From assembly GCF_030159055.1 (NCBI RefSeq), contig NZ_BQXQ01000019.1, forward strand, positions 1 to 64,000: a stretch of 64,000 bases of DNA, in the 5' to 3' direction. The stretch is from Acidovorax sp. SUPP3334. Its GTDB lineage: Bacteria; Pseudomonadota; Gammaproteobacteria; Burkholderiales; Burkholderiaceae_C. Numbering within the stretch: position 1 is the stretch's first letter; every line of letters starts with the position of its first letter. The position numbers and the translations under genes were made by a program. The notes below the pieces were generated by a model. It ran no database searches. It had not been told where the DNA came from and was given only the letters and a program-made list of their open reading frames with translations. Of this stretch, positions 17,257 to 26,229 are shown one piece after another.

Positions 17257-18452
17257 TAGTACATCAACACGTAAGTTTCGGAACGTAATGGTTGCCGAGT
17301 TTTTGATCGGCATCCTGTCGGGTGAACTTCCAGTCGATGGTGCGCTGTAGCGCATTCCTTGCGTGCTGCCAGGCATCCACCTCGACTTGCAGCGCGCCAG
17401 GATTGGGAACGCGGCGATCAAGGCACTGACGACTGAGGATGCCGATCTCGATCTCGGCCATGTTGAGCCAACTCGCGTGCTTTGGCGTGTAGTGGAACTG
17501 CACTCGGCGCAGCAGTTTGGCTGCCGCGCTTTGACCCAGCACGTCATCGAAGGACTTCCTGAAGTGAATGTTCAAGTTGTCCAGCACCAGATGGACACGC
17601 CGTGCCTTGGCATACCTGCTGGTCAGCAGCTCGTCGATGAAGGTGACGAAGTCAAACTTACCCCGGCGCTCAGTGACGGACACGACTCGCTGGCCCGCCT
17701 TGGGTTCGACAGCCACGAACAAGTTCGTCGTGCCGTTGCGGACATATTCATAGTCCTGCTTGCCCGCGACTCCATGCTTCATCGGAAGTGGCGCCCTGCT
17801 GTGGCCGATCAGTTGCAAGCTCTTGTCGTCCATGCAGATCACCGGCTCGTCGCGTCGCAAGGGCTTGGCATAAAGCGCGAGCAAGTCGTACATGCGATTG
17901 CGGTACTCCTCAGTCAGAGTGCCGATGCACCACATCAGCCGCCGCCAGGGCTTGAGATCGTTTTTTTAAGCATGCGGCGAACGGTCTCGCGGCTCACATT
18001 GGACAGACCTGGCTCCAAGCGCGCAGCGCGTTCAAGCTCCACGATCGTCCACCGCTGCTTGCCTGCAGGTGGACTGGAGCAGGCCAGTGCCATCACTCGC
18101 GCCTGGGCATCCGTGTCGTACTGCGCCGGCCTGCCGGAGCGCGCGACATCGAAAACAGCGAGTTCCACGCCGCCTTGCAGATACGCCGATCGCGTTCGCC
18201 ACAGCGATGTACGCCCGATTCCCAGAACTGCCAGGATCTGAGCCTCTGGAATCCCGCGATCCAGGCACGACAGGACGTGTGCTCGATTGACTTCTCGGGA
18301 GTGTCTCAGTCCCTTGCTGCGTATCTCCTCAACAACCGCCCGGTCTCCCTCGCTCAAGTGCAGTTCCGTCTGACGCATGAGAACATTTCCATCTATTGAG
18401 TGACGATAGATGGAGTGTATTAATGTTTCGTTAATTACGTGTCAATGTACTA
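17257..18452 (-). mobile_element. IS630-family insertion sequence (element A)
   Basis: An element of about 1.19 kb with imperfect terminal inverted repeats: GTACATCAACACGTAA at the left (from 17259) and its counterpart TTACGTGTCAATGTAC at the right (to 18450). It is flanked by TA duplications inside CTAG targets (CTAG at 17256-17259 and 18450-18453), the insertion preference of this family. It contains one frameshifted transposase on the minus strand. It sits between the CZB fragment and the luciferase-like gene. Confidence 0.85.
17264..18378 (-). CDS. IS630-family transposase made by -1 ribosomal frameshifting
   Basis: Two overlapping frames form one transposase. The first (147 residues, 17935-18378) holds the helix-turn-helix DNA-binding half (ILAVLGIGRTSLWRTRSAY, NVSRETVRRMLKK). 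The second (17264-17935) holds the DDE catalytic half: VICMDDKSLQL, VHLVLDNLNIH and HASWLNMAEIEIG. At the junction an A7 run (minus strand; T7 at 17961-17967) allows a -1 slip that yields LKKNDLKPWRRLMWC, the sequence expected for an uninterrupted family member. Without the slip the first frame ends at TGA, which overlaps an ATG of the second. Confidence 0.87.
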
Positions 18453-18511
18453 GCACCGAACCGATGGCCGCGGGCCAGCACAGGTTTGGCCTGCGCCGCA
18501 CAATCGTGCGA

Positions 18512-19519
18512 ATGACTTCCACCCCACGCTTCCCCGCCCTGTCCATGCTCGATCTGGTTGCCGTGCGCGAAGGCGGCACGGTGGCCGAAGCCCTGCAGGT
18601 CACCGTCCGCACCGCCCAGCACGCCGAATCGCTGGGCTTTTCGCGCTACTGGCTGGCCGAACACCACAACATGCCCGGTATCGCCAGTTCGGCCACCGCC
18701 GTGCTGGTGGGCCATCTGGCCGGCGCCACGCAGCGCATCCGCGTGGGCTCGGGCGGCATCATGCTGCCCAACCACGCGCCTTTGGTCGTCGCCGAAGCCT
18801 TCGGCACCCTGGCCGAGCTGTACCCCGGCCGCATCGACCTGGGCCTGGGCCGCGCGCCCGGCACCGACGGCCCCACCATGCGCGCGCTGCGCCGCGACCG
18901 GGTGGAGACCGAGCAGGACTTCCCGCGCGACGTGGCCGAGCTGCAGCGCCTGCTGGGCCCGGTGCAGGCCGGCCAGCGCCTCATCGCCACGCCGGGCGCG
19001 GGCACCGAGGTGCCGATCTGGCTGCTGGGCTCCAGCCTGTTCTCGGCCCAGCTGGCGGCCGAGCGCGGCCTGCCCTACGCGTTCGCCTCGCACTTCGCGC
19101 CGCGCATGCTGCACCAGGCCATCGACATGTACCGGCGGCTGTTCCGCCCCTCGCCCACCCTGGCGGCGCCCTACGTGGTGGTAGGCGTGCCGGTGATCGC
19201 CGCGCCCACCGATGCCGAGGCCGAGTTCCTGGCCAGCAGCACGTACCAGCGGGTGCTGGGCATCCTGACCGGCCACCGCCTGCATTTGCAGCCGCCCGTG
19301 GAAGACTTCGCCGCCCGGCTTTCGCCGCAGGAGCGCGCCGCCATCGGCGACTTTTTGGCGGCGGGCGTGATCGGCGGGCCCGACACGGTGCGCGCCGGCC
19401 TGCGCGAGTTGGCCGAAGAAACCCGCGCGGACGAATTCATGCTGGTGAGCGACGTGTACGACCCGGCGCTGCGCCTGCGGTCGCTGGACATCGTGGCCGC
19501 CGCCAACCGCGCGGACTGA
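18512..19519 (+). CDS. LLM-class (luciferase-like) flavin-dependent oxidoreductase
   Basis: 335 residues of the bacterial luciferase-like monooxygenase superfamily, group with FMN-dependent YhbW-type enzymes. Visible family features are [57 protein letters not shown] and [10 protein letters not shown]. Substrate unknown. The frame is open upstream into the insertion sequence, but ATG 18512 ([15 protein letters not shown]) gives the family N-terminus. The insertion end lies only 60 bases before the start, so the native promoter may have been replaced. No clear ribosome-binding site. It has no known link with type II secretion although it sits between gspE and gspF. Confidence 0.9.
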   Translation: MTSTPRFPALSMLDLVAVREGGTVAEALQVTVRTAQHAESLGFSRYWLAEHHNMPGIASSATAVLVGHLAGATQRIRVGSGGIMLPNHAPLVVAEAFGTLAELYPGRIDLGLGRAPGTDGPTMRALRRDRVETEQDFPRDVAELQRLLGPVQAGQRLIATPGAGTEVPIWLLGSSLFSAQLAAERGLPYAFASHFAPRMLHQAIDMYRRLFRPSPTLAAPYVVVGVPVIAAPTDAEAEFLASSTYQRVLGILTGHRLHLQPPVEDFAARLSPQERAAIGDFLAAGVIGGPDTVRAGLRELAEETRADEFMLVSDVYDPALRLRSLDIVAAANRAD

Positions 19520-19665
19520 CCGGCGGCGCACGGCGGTAAAACGGCACGCGGCGGGCGGCCGGACACGGGGCCGCCTTCGGCAGCGGCTACCATCACGCAC
19601 CACCCCGTTGCCGCCATTGCGGCTTGCCCTTTCGCCGCCCCTTTTGCCGACCCCGACTGAACCGC

Positions 19666-20901
19666 ATGCCCGCCTTTTCCTTTGAAGCCCTCGACGCGCA
19701 AGGCCAGACCCGCAAAGGCACCATCGAAGCCGACACCGCCAAGGCCGCCCGCAGCCTGCTGCGCGCGCAGGCGCTCGTGCCCCTGGCCGTGGAGGCGCTC
19801 GCAGCGGGCCAGGGCCCGACAGGCGGCGGCGCGGCCTCGTTCAGCCAGCGGCTCTTCACACGGCCGGTGTTCGGCGCCACGGCGCTCTCGATCTGGACGC
19901 GCCAGCTCGCCGGGCTCGTCGCCTCGGGCCTGCCGCTGGAGCGCGCGCTCACGGCCCTGGCCGACGAGGCCGACGACGAGCGCCAGCGCCACCTGGTCGC
20001 CACTCTGCGCGCCGAGGTCAACGCCGGCTCCACCTTCGCCCGCGCCCTGGGCGCGCACCCGCGCGAGTTCTCGGCCATCTATTGCGCCGTGATCGGGGCC
20101 GGCGAGCACAGCGGCAACTTGGGGCTGGTGCTGGAGCGGCTGGCGGACGACCTGGAAGACCGCCAGGCGCTCAAGGCCAAGCTGATCGGCGCGGCGCTGT
20201 ACCCGGCCATCGTCACCGTGGTGGCCATCGTGATCGTGCTGTTCCTGGTGGGCTACGTGGTGCCCCAGGTGGCGGCCGTGTTCGCCGGCACCAAGCGCGC
20301 CCTGCCCTTTCTCACCGTGGCCATGCTGGCGATCAGCGACGCGGTGCGCCATTACGGCTGGGCAGCGCTGATTGCTATTATTTTCATAGCATTTGGGGCA
20401 AGATATTCCCTGGCGCAGCCGCGTTTTCGTGAAAAATTCGATGCCGTGTGGCTGACCCTGCCGCTGGTGGGCAGGCTGGCGCGCGGCTACAACGCGGCGC
20501 GCTTCGCCGGCACGCTGGCCATGCTGGCGGGTGCCGGCGTGCCCATCCTGCGGGCGCTGCAGGCCGCCGCCGAGACGCTGAACAACCGCGCCATGCGCGC
20601 CGACGCGCTCGACGCGCTGGTGCTGGTGCGCGAGGGCGCGCCGCTGGCCTCGGCCATGGCGCAGAAAAAGCGCTTTCCCGGCCTGGTCGCCATGTTCGCC
20701 CGCCTGGGCGAGCAGACCGGCCAGCTGCCCGTGATGCTGCAGCGCGCGGCCACGCAACTGTCCACCGAGGTGCAACGGCGGGCCTTGCAGCTGGCCACCA
20801 TCCTGGAGCCGCTGCTCATCGTGGCGATGGGGCTGATCGTCATGTTGATCGTTCTGGCCGTGCTCATGCCGATCATCCAGCTCAACCAGTTCGTCAAGTG
20901 A
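19666..20901 (+). CDS. gspF: Type II secretion inner-membrane protein GspF
   Basis: The 411-residue polytopic platform protein contacts GspE and the pseudopilus. Two GspF/PilC repeats are evident: FTRQLAGL-type motif TRQLAGLVASGLPLERALTAL with GEHSGNLGLVLERLADDLE, and RFAGTLAMLAGAGVPILRAL with GEQTGQLPVMLQRAA. Three membrane helices include IVTVVAIVIVLFLVGYVVP and IVAMGLIVMLIVLAVLMPI. A core of the palindromic repeat lies in frame at 20371-20394, encoding part of the middle helix (LIAIIFIAFGA). ATG 19666 gives the standard MPAFSFEALD start. It is separated by about 2.9 kb from gspE. Confidence 0.95.
   Translation: MPAFSFEALDAQGQTRKGTIEADTAKAARSLLRAQALVPLAVEALAAGQGPTGGGAASFSQRLFTRPVFGATALSIWTRQLAGLVASGLPLERALTALADEADDERQRHLVATLRAEVNAGSTFARALGAHPREFSAIYCAVIGAGEHSGNLGLVLERLADDLEDRQALKAKLIGAALYPAIVTVVAIVIVLFLVGYVVPQVAAVFAGTKRALPFLTVAMLAISDAVRHYGWAALIAIIFIAFGARYSLAQPRFREKFDAVWLTLPLVGRLARGYNAARFAGTLAMLAGAGVPILRALQAAAETLNNRAMRADALDALVLVREGAPLASAMAQKKRFPGLVAMFARLGEQTGQLPVMLQRAATQLSTEVQRRALQLATILEPLLIVAMGLIVMLIVLAVLMPIIQLNQFVK
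20371..20394 (+). repeat. Palindromic repeat core inside gspF
   Basis: The hairpin core ATTGCTATTATTTTCATAGC matches the right half of the dispersed repeat (TTGCTAT...ATAGCA). It is A/T-rich against the GC-rich surrounding gene. It is read in frame as a hydrophobic stretch of a membrane helix. Confidence 0.65.
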
Positions 20902-20932
20902 CGTCGATGCGCCTTCTCCACCGGAGCACCCC

Positions 20933-21838
20933 ATGGCCATGACCCTGGACGACAAGCTCGTCGTCGCCATCTCTTCGCGCGCGCTGTTCGATTTCGAAGA
21001 AGAGAACCGCCTGTTCGACCCGTTGCAGCCCCAGACCTACATGCAACTGCAGCTCGACCGGCTGGACATGCCCGCGCGCCCCGGCGTGGCGTTCTCGCTG
21101 GTCAAGAAGCTGCTGGCCTTCAACGAGCCCGGCCACCAGCGCGTGGAGGTGGTCGTGCTGTCGCGCAACGACCCGGTGAGCGGCATGCGGATCTTCCGCT
21201 CGGCCAGCGCGGCGCACGTGCCGCTGGAGCGCGGCGTGTTCACGCAGGGGCGCGATCCGTTCCGCTACCTGCGGCCGCTGGGCGCGCACCTGTTCCTGTC
21301 CGCCAACGAGGCCGACGTGCGCCAGGCCCTGCAACTGGGCTACCCGGCCGCCCGCGTGCTGACCGAATCGGTGCAGGCCAGCCATGCCAACCCGCACGAA
21401 GTGCGCATCGCCTTCGACGGCGACGCCGTGCTGTTTTCCGACGAGGCAGAGCGCGTGTACCAGGCGCAGGGGCTGGCCGCCTTCCAGCGCCACGAAACCG
21501 ACAAGGCCGCGCAGCCGCTGCCCGACGGCCCCTTCAAGCCGCTGCTGGCCGCGCTGCACCGCCTGCAGCAGGCCGCCGGCAGTTCGTCCGGCATGCGCCT
21601 GCGCACCGCGCTGGTCACCGCCCGCAGCGCGCCGGCGCACGAGCGCGCCATCCAGACGCTCATGAACTGGAACATCGCCGTGGACGAGGCCATGTTCCTC
21701 GGCGGGCTGGACAAGGGCGGCTTCCTGCGCGAGTTCGAGCCCGACTTCTTCTTCGACGACCAGACGGGCCACGTCACCTCGGCGGCGCGGCATGTGCCCT
21801 CGGGCCATGTGAGCAGCGGCATCTCCAACCCCGGCTGA
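20933..21838 (+). CDS. Cytosolic 5'-nucleotidase family protein
   Basis: 301 residues of the 5_nucleotid family (NT5C1-like), which dephosphorylates nucleoside monophosphates. The family blocks seen are LVVAISSRALFDFEEENRLF, FSLVKKLLAFN, VEVVVLSRNDPVSGMRIF, HLFLSANEADVRQAL, the acidic FDGDAVLFSDEAERVY (metal-binding Asp residues) and MFLGGLDKGGFLREFEPDFFFDDQ. The ATG at 20933 follows gspF by 31 bases, with GGAG about 12 bases upstream, so it may be cotranscribed with gspF. Confidence 0.9.
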   Translation: MAMTLDDKLVVAISSRALFDFEEENRLFDPLQPQTYMQLQLDRLDMPARPGVAFSLVKKLLAFNEPGHQRVEVVVLSRNDPVSGMRIFRSASAAHVPLERGVFTQGRDPFRYLRPLGAHLFLSANEADVRQALQLGYPAARVLTESVQASHANPHEVRIAFDGDAVLFSDEAERVYQAQGLAAFQRHETDKAAQPLPDGPFKPLLAALHRLQQAAGSSSGMRLRTALVTARSAPAHERAIQTLMNWNIAVDEAMFLGGLDKGGFLREFEPDFFFDDQTGHVTSAARHVPSGHVSSGISNPG

Positions 21839-21927
21839 GGGGCAAAGATCACGCAACCTTTGCAACCAGCGGTGAAACCCGGCCGTTGCCGATTGCAATA
21901 CCGGCCCGCCGCACCATCTGAGACACC

Positions 21928-22383
21928 ATGCCCCGAATGAACGCCCCAGCAGCCCCCCGATCGTCCCGCTCCCTCGCTGCCGCCGCGCCGGCCCGCCCCC
22001 AAGCGGCCACCCTGCGCGCGATGGCGCTGTTTTCGCTGCTCGCGATGGCCGTGGCCTTCAGCGCGGTCGCCGCACAGCCCCCGGCCGCAGCCGCCTCGGC
22101 CCCTGCGGCCAAGGCGAGCGAGCCCTTGTCCAAGGGTGAAATCAAGGCGCAAAAGGAGTTCAAGATGCTGGACTTCAACGGCGACGGCAAGCTGAGCCGT
22201 TCCGAAGTGGCGCTGTTCCCGCGGCTGGCCAACTCGTTCGACGATGCCGACACCAACCACGACGGCTTCGTCTCTTACGAGGAAGTGCGGGCGTTCGCCA
22301 TCCAGTACCGCGCCGAGCGCGACCGTGCCAAGGCCGACGCAGCGCGCGCTCCCGCCAGTGCGGCCAGCGCCGCCAGGCCCTGA
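21928..22383 (+). CDS. EF-hand calcium-binding protein, secreted or membrane-anchored
   Basis: 151 residues. A long Ala/Arg-rich N-terminus with a hydrophobic core (MALFSLLAMAVAFSAVAAQP, from about residue 32) looks like a signal peptide; Met32 may be the true start. Two canonical EF-hand loops follow: DFNGDGKLSRSE and DTNHDGFVSYEE, with Asp/Asn at positions 1, 3 and 5 and Glu at 12. The C-terminus is Ala/Pro-rich. Role unknown; probably periplasmic calcium binding. Confidence 0.8.
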   Translation: MPRMNAPAAPRSSRSLAAAAPARPQAATLRAMALFSLLAMAVAFSAVAAQPPAAAASAPAAKASEPLSKGEIKAQKEFKMLDFNGDGKLSRSEVALFPRLANSFDDADTNHDGFVSYEEVRAFAIQYRAERDRAKADAARAPASAASAARP

Positions 22384-22430
22384 GGCACCATTCCCCAAGG
22401 CCGACCGGCGCCTCGGGAATTCAAGCCAAA

Positions 22431-22484
22431 TAGCCCTCCAGCGCAATAAGCACTAGGGGATATAGCTATTATTTTTATAGCAAT
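22431..22484 (+). repeat. Comamonadaceae palindromic repeat, copy 3
   Basis: This copy shows CCCTCCAGCGCAAT, CACTAGGG, then ATAGCTATTATTTTTATAGC with a 10-bp near-perfect hairpin. It separates two convergent genes and ends 6 bases from the stop of the downstream minus-strand gene. Confidence 0.88.
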
Positions 22485-22489
22485 CCGAT

Positions 22490-22921
22490 TTACAATCCGC
22501 CCGTGCGCTTGATCTTCGGATCGGCGTAGGTGAGCGGTTCGTCCTTGGCCTCCTGGGCCAGGCGGTCCTGCAGCGGGGTCTTGTTCAGATCCTGCGCCAT
22601 CTCGATGGCGCTGCCGCTGGCGCGCCACATCGACTGGATGAATTCGAGCAACTGCTTGTAGATGGGCTCCGGCGGGGGCTCCGGGGGTTCCTCGACGGCG
22701 TCTTTTTTCTTGACCTCGGTCCAGTCGCGGTTGCGCGTGTCGGGGTCGGACGGCTTGTCCGGCTCGCGCACGATGGCGCCTTCGCCCATCCGGTCCATCG
22801 ACTCGACGGGATTGGCCGGCTGGATCGGCCGCACCGGCACCGCCCCGGAAGCTCCGGTGGAATACAAATCGGCGCCCTGGGGACGCCAGCTCGGCGATCG
22901 GTCAACAGGTGGCATTTGCAT
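22490..22921 (-). CDS. Hypothetical protein
   Basis: 143 residues, not recognised. It is hydrophilic, with a Pro-rich middle (EEPPEPPPEPIYKQL) after a Lys/Asp-rich segment, then a possible amphipathic helix (LLEFIQSMWRASGSAIEMAQDLN). There is no signal peptide or membrane segment. Codon use looks like that of neighbouring genes, and the frame occupies an otherwise empty interval, which supports it being real. It points the same way as the DUF1854 and ABC-exporter genes, but 216 bases separate it from them. Confidence 0.6.
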   Translation of the reverse strand: MQMPPVDRSPSWRPQGADLYSTGASGAVPVRPIQPANPVESMDRMGEGAIVREPDKPSDPDTRNRDWTEVKKKDAVEEPPEPPPEPIYKQLLEFIQSMWRASGSAIEMAQDLNKTPLQDRLAQEAKDEPLTYADPKIKRTGGL

Positions 22922-23137
22922 GGCAGTGGTCCGTTCATGGAAGGTGGAGCGTCAAGGGGAATTACTCCCTCGTCGTATTCCATAACGGCAAAAAGAAGGG
23001 AAAATTAAGCCCTTTTTAAGGGATCACCCCAAAAACAAGGGTTTACCCCTATCTCATGGGCGAAATTGTGGCCACGCCACGGCCTCTGCAGCCGCCACGG
23101 AAAACCGCGCGCGCCCATGCCGGGCAAGGCGTAAGCG

Positions 23138-23671
23138 CTATAAAAACCGCTCCAGCAGGCGGCGCGACTGGCGGTCGAGTGCGCCCACGTCGGGCACGCG
23201 AAACTGCACCCCGTCGGCCGAGGCGATCAGCAACGCGGTGCGCCCGCCCAATCGGCGGATGTCTTCCTCGGCCTTGAGCACCAGTTGCGCCGGCCCCCGG
23301 TCGGTCTCCACCATCCAGGTGCTGGGGGTCGAGAAGCCGGAGACGCTGACCAGCCTCTCCAGAATCGGCACGAATTCACGGGCATCGAGGTCTTCTTCGA
23401 CGAGCGAGCGGGCGGCGGGGGGCAGGTGGTCCAGGTGCTCGATCCACTGCATCTCATGCCCGTCCGGGCCGACGAGGGAGATGCCCTCGGCCGGCGCGGC
23501 AATGGGGAACGCCCGCACCGGCACCACTTCGGTGGGCTGCTGCGTGCCGTCGGAAGGCGTCCACACGAGCCGCCCGTGGGCGTTGCGCTGCAGGCGGATG
23601 GTGGCCAGGGCGCCGGTGGCCGACGAGGCCGCGGCGGTGGGCGGGGCGGAAGGCGGGAACGTAGAGGTCAT
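23138..23671 (-). CDS. DUF1854-family protein of cyanophycin loci
   Basis: 177 residues. The conserved block GHEMQWIEHLDHLPPAARSLVEEDL, then REFVPILERLVSVSGFSTPSTWMVETDRGPAQLVLKAEEDIRRLGG matches DUF1854, a family that occurs next to cyanophycin synthetases in betaproteobacteria. Biochemical role unknown. The gene is just downstream of the ABC exporter (18 bases), on the same strand, so the two are probably cotranscribed. The ATG at 23671 is favoured over the GTG 15 bases upstream because a GAGG element precedes it. Confidence 0.85.
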   Translation of the reverse strand: MTSTFPPSAPPTAAASSATGALATIRLQRNAHGRLVWTPSDGTQQPTEVVPVRAFPIAAPAEGISLVGPDGHEMQWIEHLDHLPPAARSLVEEDLDAREFVPILERLVSVSGFSTPSTWMVETDRGPAQLVLKAEEDIRRLGGRTALLIASADGVQFRVPDVGALDRQSRRLLERFL

Positions 23672-23689
23672 GGGCGTGCGCCTCACAGG

Positions 23690-26008
23690 TCAGGGGTTGC
23701 CCGCCGGATGGGCGGGGTGCAGCAGCGCGCTGTCGATGACGAGGCCCGACGCCTGGGCGTCTTCCTCGGCGCGGCGGGCCTGGGCCTCATAGAGGCGCCA
23801 GTAGGCGCCCTGCTTTTCCATGAGGGCATCGTGCGGCCCGACCTCGACCACCTCGCCGCGGTCCATCACCACCAGCCGGTCGGCCTTGCGCAGCGTGGAC
23901 AGGCGGTGGGCGATGGCGATGGTGGTGCGGCCCTGCACCAGGTTATCCAGCGCTTTCTGGATCTCTTTTTCGGTCTCGGTGTCCACGGCCGAGGTGGCCT
24001 CGTCCAGGATCAGGATGCGCGGGTCGATCAGCAGGGCGCGGGCAATGCTGATGCGCTGGCGCTCCCCGCCCGACAGGCCCTGGCCGCGCTCGCCCACCAG
24101 CGAGTCGTAGCCCTGGGGCAGCCGCAGGATGAATTCGTGCGCGTGCGCAGCCCGCGCGGCGGCCACGATCTCGGCGCGCGTGGCCTCGGGCTTGCCGTAG
24201 GCGATGTTCTCGGCGATGGTGCCGAAGAACAGGAAAGGCTCTTGCAACACCAGGCCGATGTGGCGGCGGTAGTCGGCCACGCGCAGGCGGCGCACATCCA
24301 CGCCATCGACCTGGATCGAGCCTTCGGTCACGTCGTAGAAACGGCTGATCAGGTTGACCAGCGTGCTCTTGCCCGAGCCGCTGTGGCCCACCAGGCCGAT
24401 CATCTCGCCCGGGCGGATGTCCAGGTTCAGCCCCTTGATGACCGACCGGCTGCCGTAGCGAAAGCCCACGTTGCGCATGGCGATGGCGCCCTGCACGCGG
24501 TCCATCGTCACCGGCTGGGCCGGGTCGGGCACGTTGCTCACGTGGTCCAGGATGTCGAAGATGCGCTTGGCGCCGGCCGCGGCCTTCTGCGTGACCGACA
24601 CGATGCGGCTCATGGAATCGAGCCGCGTGTAAAAGCGCCCGATGTAGGCGATGAACGCCGCCAGCACCCCGACGGTGATCTGGTTGTGCGCCACCAGCCA
24701 GATGCCGAAGCCCCAGACGATGAGCAGGCCGATCTCGGTCATCAGCGACACGGTGGGCGTGAACAGCGACCAGGTCTTGTTCAGCCGGTCGTTCACCTCC
24801 AGGTTGTGCTGGTTCGCATCGCGAAAACGCTGCGCCTCGCGCTTTTCCTGGGCGAAAGCCTTCACCACGCGAATGCCGGGAATGGTGTCGGCCAGCACGT
24901 TGGTCACCTCGGACCACACGCGGTCGATCTTCTCGAAGCCGGTGCGCAGGCGGTCGCGCACGTTGTGGATCAGCCAGGCGATGAACGGCAGCGGCACCAG
25001 CGTGACCAGAGCCAGCCACGGGTTGATGGAAAACAGAATGGCCGCCGTCATCAGGATCATGAGCACGTCGGTCATGAAGTCGAGCGCGTGCAGCGACAGG
25101 AAGACGTTGATGCGGTCCGTCTCCGAACCGATGCGCGCCATCAGATCGCCGGTGCGCTTGCCCCCGAAGTAATCGAGCGACAGGCGCAGCAGGTGCTCGT
25201 AGGTGGTGGTGCGCAGGTCGGCGCCGATGCGTTCGGACACCAGCGCCAGGATGTAGGTGCGCGCCCAGCCCAGCCCCCAGGCCAGCAGCGCAGACAACAA
25301 CAGCCCGCCCAGGTACAGCGCCACGAGCTGCACCGGAATCTTCTGGCCGTTCTGGTAGGGGATGAGCACGTCATCCATGAGCGGAATCGTGAGATACGGC
25401 GGCACCAGGGTGGCCGCCGTGGAGGCGAGCGTGAGGCCGAAGCCCGCCGCCAGTTGCTTGCGGTAGGGGTGGGCGAAGCGCCACAGGCGCAGCAGCACCC
25501 AGGTGGACGTCTGCGGGGCCTGCGCGCGGGCGCAGGCGGGGCACTCTTCGGTGTCGGGTGGCAGCGGGGTATGGCACACCTCGCAACGGGGCTCGTCGGG
25601 TTGCTCGGATTCGACCGTGGCGCCGTGCGGCATGCCGAGGGCCGCCAGCCGCTGGTCGAATTTCTGCAAAAGGCGCAGCGCCTGCGGGTGTGCACCGAGG
25701 GTGAAGCGCCACAGCGACAAACGGTGCTCGGCGTCGTGCAGTTCGAGCACCCCGACGCCGCCATGGTCCGACAGGCGCAGTGCCATGCCGGCAGCCAGCG
25801 GCCACTCCTGCACGGCGCCGCCCTCGGTGCGCGACAGCAGGCGCTGCGGGGTCAGCACGAGCAGGCCGGGCGCGAAGCGCAGCGTGGGGCTCAGGTCAAC
25901 CTCCAGCGCCGCCAGCACGTTTTCGTGGGGTGCGAGCCTGGCTCGCCATTCGGCCCCGTCGGGGCCATTCAAGACACTCGAGGCGTCCACAGGATGGTGA
26001 TGTTGCAT
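23690..26008 (-). CDS. ABC exporter of the cyanophycin locus
   Basis: A 772-residue fused ABC transporter half. The first about 160 residues form an unusual cytoplasmic region ending in a zinc-ribbon-like [18 protein letters not shown] (about 142-159). A six-helix exporter membrane domain follows (about 170-470), then a nucleotide-binding domain with Walker [14 protein letters not shown], signature [16 protein letters not shown], Walker [13 protein letters not shown] and the switch His in [10 protein letters not shown]. Architecture is type IV exporter, likely a homodimer in the inner membrane. It diverges from cphA' with 221 bases between starts. The substrate is not known; a role in cyanophycin metabolism is inferred from conserved neighbourhood. 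Confidence 0.88.
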   Translation of the reverse strand: MQHHHPVDASSVLNGPDGAEWRARLAPHENVLAALEVDLSPTLRFAPGLLVLTPQRLLSRTEGGAVQEWPLAAGMALRLSDHGGVGVLELHDAEHRLSLWRFTLGAHPQALRLLQKFDQRLAALGMPHGATVESEQPDEPRCEVCHTPLPPDTEECPACARAQAPQTSTWVLLRLWRFAHPYRKQLAAGFGLTLASTAATLVPPYLTIPLMDDVLIPYQNGQKIPVQLVALYLGGLLLSALLAWGLGWARTYILALVSERIGADLRTTTYEHLLRLSLDYFGGKRTGDLMARIGSETDRINVFLSLHALDFMTDVLMILMTAAILFSINPWLALVTLVPLPFIAWLIHNVRDRLRTGFEKIDRVWSEVTNVLADTIPGIRVVKAFAQEKREAQRFRDANQHNLEVNDRLNKTWSLFTPTVSLMTEIGLLIVWGFGIWLVAHNQITVGVLAAFIAYIGRFYTRLDSMSRIVSVTQKAAAGAKRIFDILDHVSNVPDPAQPVTMDRVQGAIAMRNVGFRYGSRSVIKGLNLDIRPGEMIGLVGHSGSGKSTLVNLISRFYDVTEGSIQVDGVDVRRLRVADYRRHIGLVLQEPFLFFGTIAENIAYGKPEATRAEIVAAARAAHAHEFILRLPQGYDSLVGERGQGLSGGERQRISIARALLIDPRILILDEATSAVDTETEKEIQKALDNLVQGRTTIAIAHRLSTLRKADRLVVMDRGEVVEVGPHDALMEKQGAYWRLYEAQARRAEEDAQASGLVIDSALLHPAHPAGNP

Positions 26009-26229
26009 TTTGGTTGGTTTTTTCGCCCCGGGCGACCCGAGAAGCCAGCCCGTGCGCTGGCGCCCATTCTCCCCGATGCTTCGGGCGCCGCTTTGGCATC
26101 TGCGTGTAACGCCTTCCCTGCCGGCCTCGCTGACATCCGCCAGGCACCTCCGAGTGAGCGCACAATTGGCCGCGAACTCTTCCGCATATCGGTCCGCTCC
26201 GGGCCGCAGTTTCCTTTACGCTGCACTCC

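Noticed and set aside
18410-18511. N-terminal extension of the luciferase-like gene
   Set aside because: The extra residues are encoded by the insertion-sequence end and are not family-like; ATG 18512 gives the standard start.
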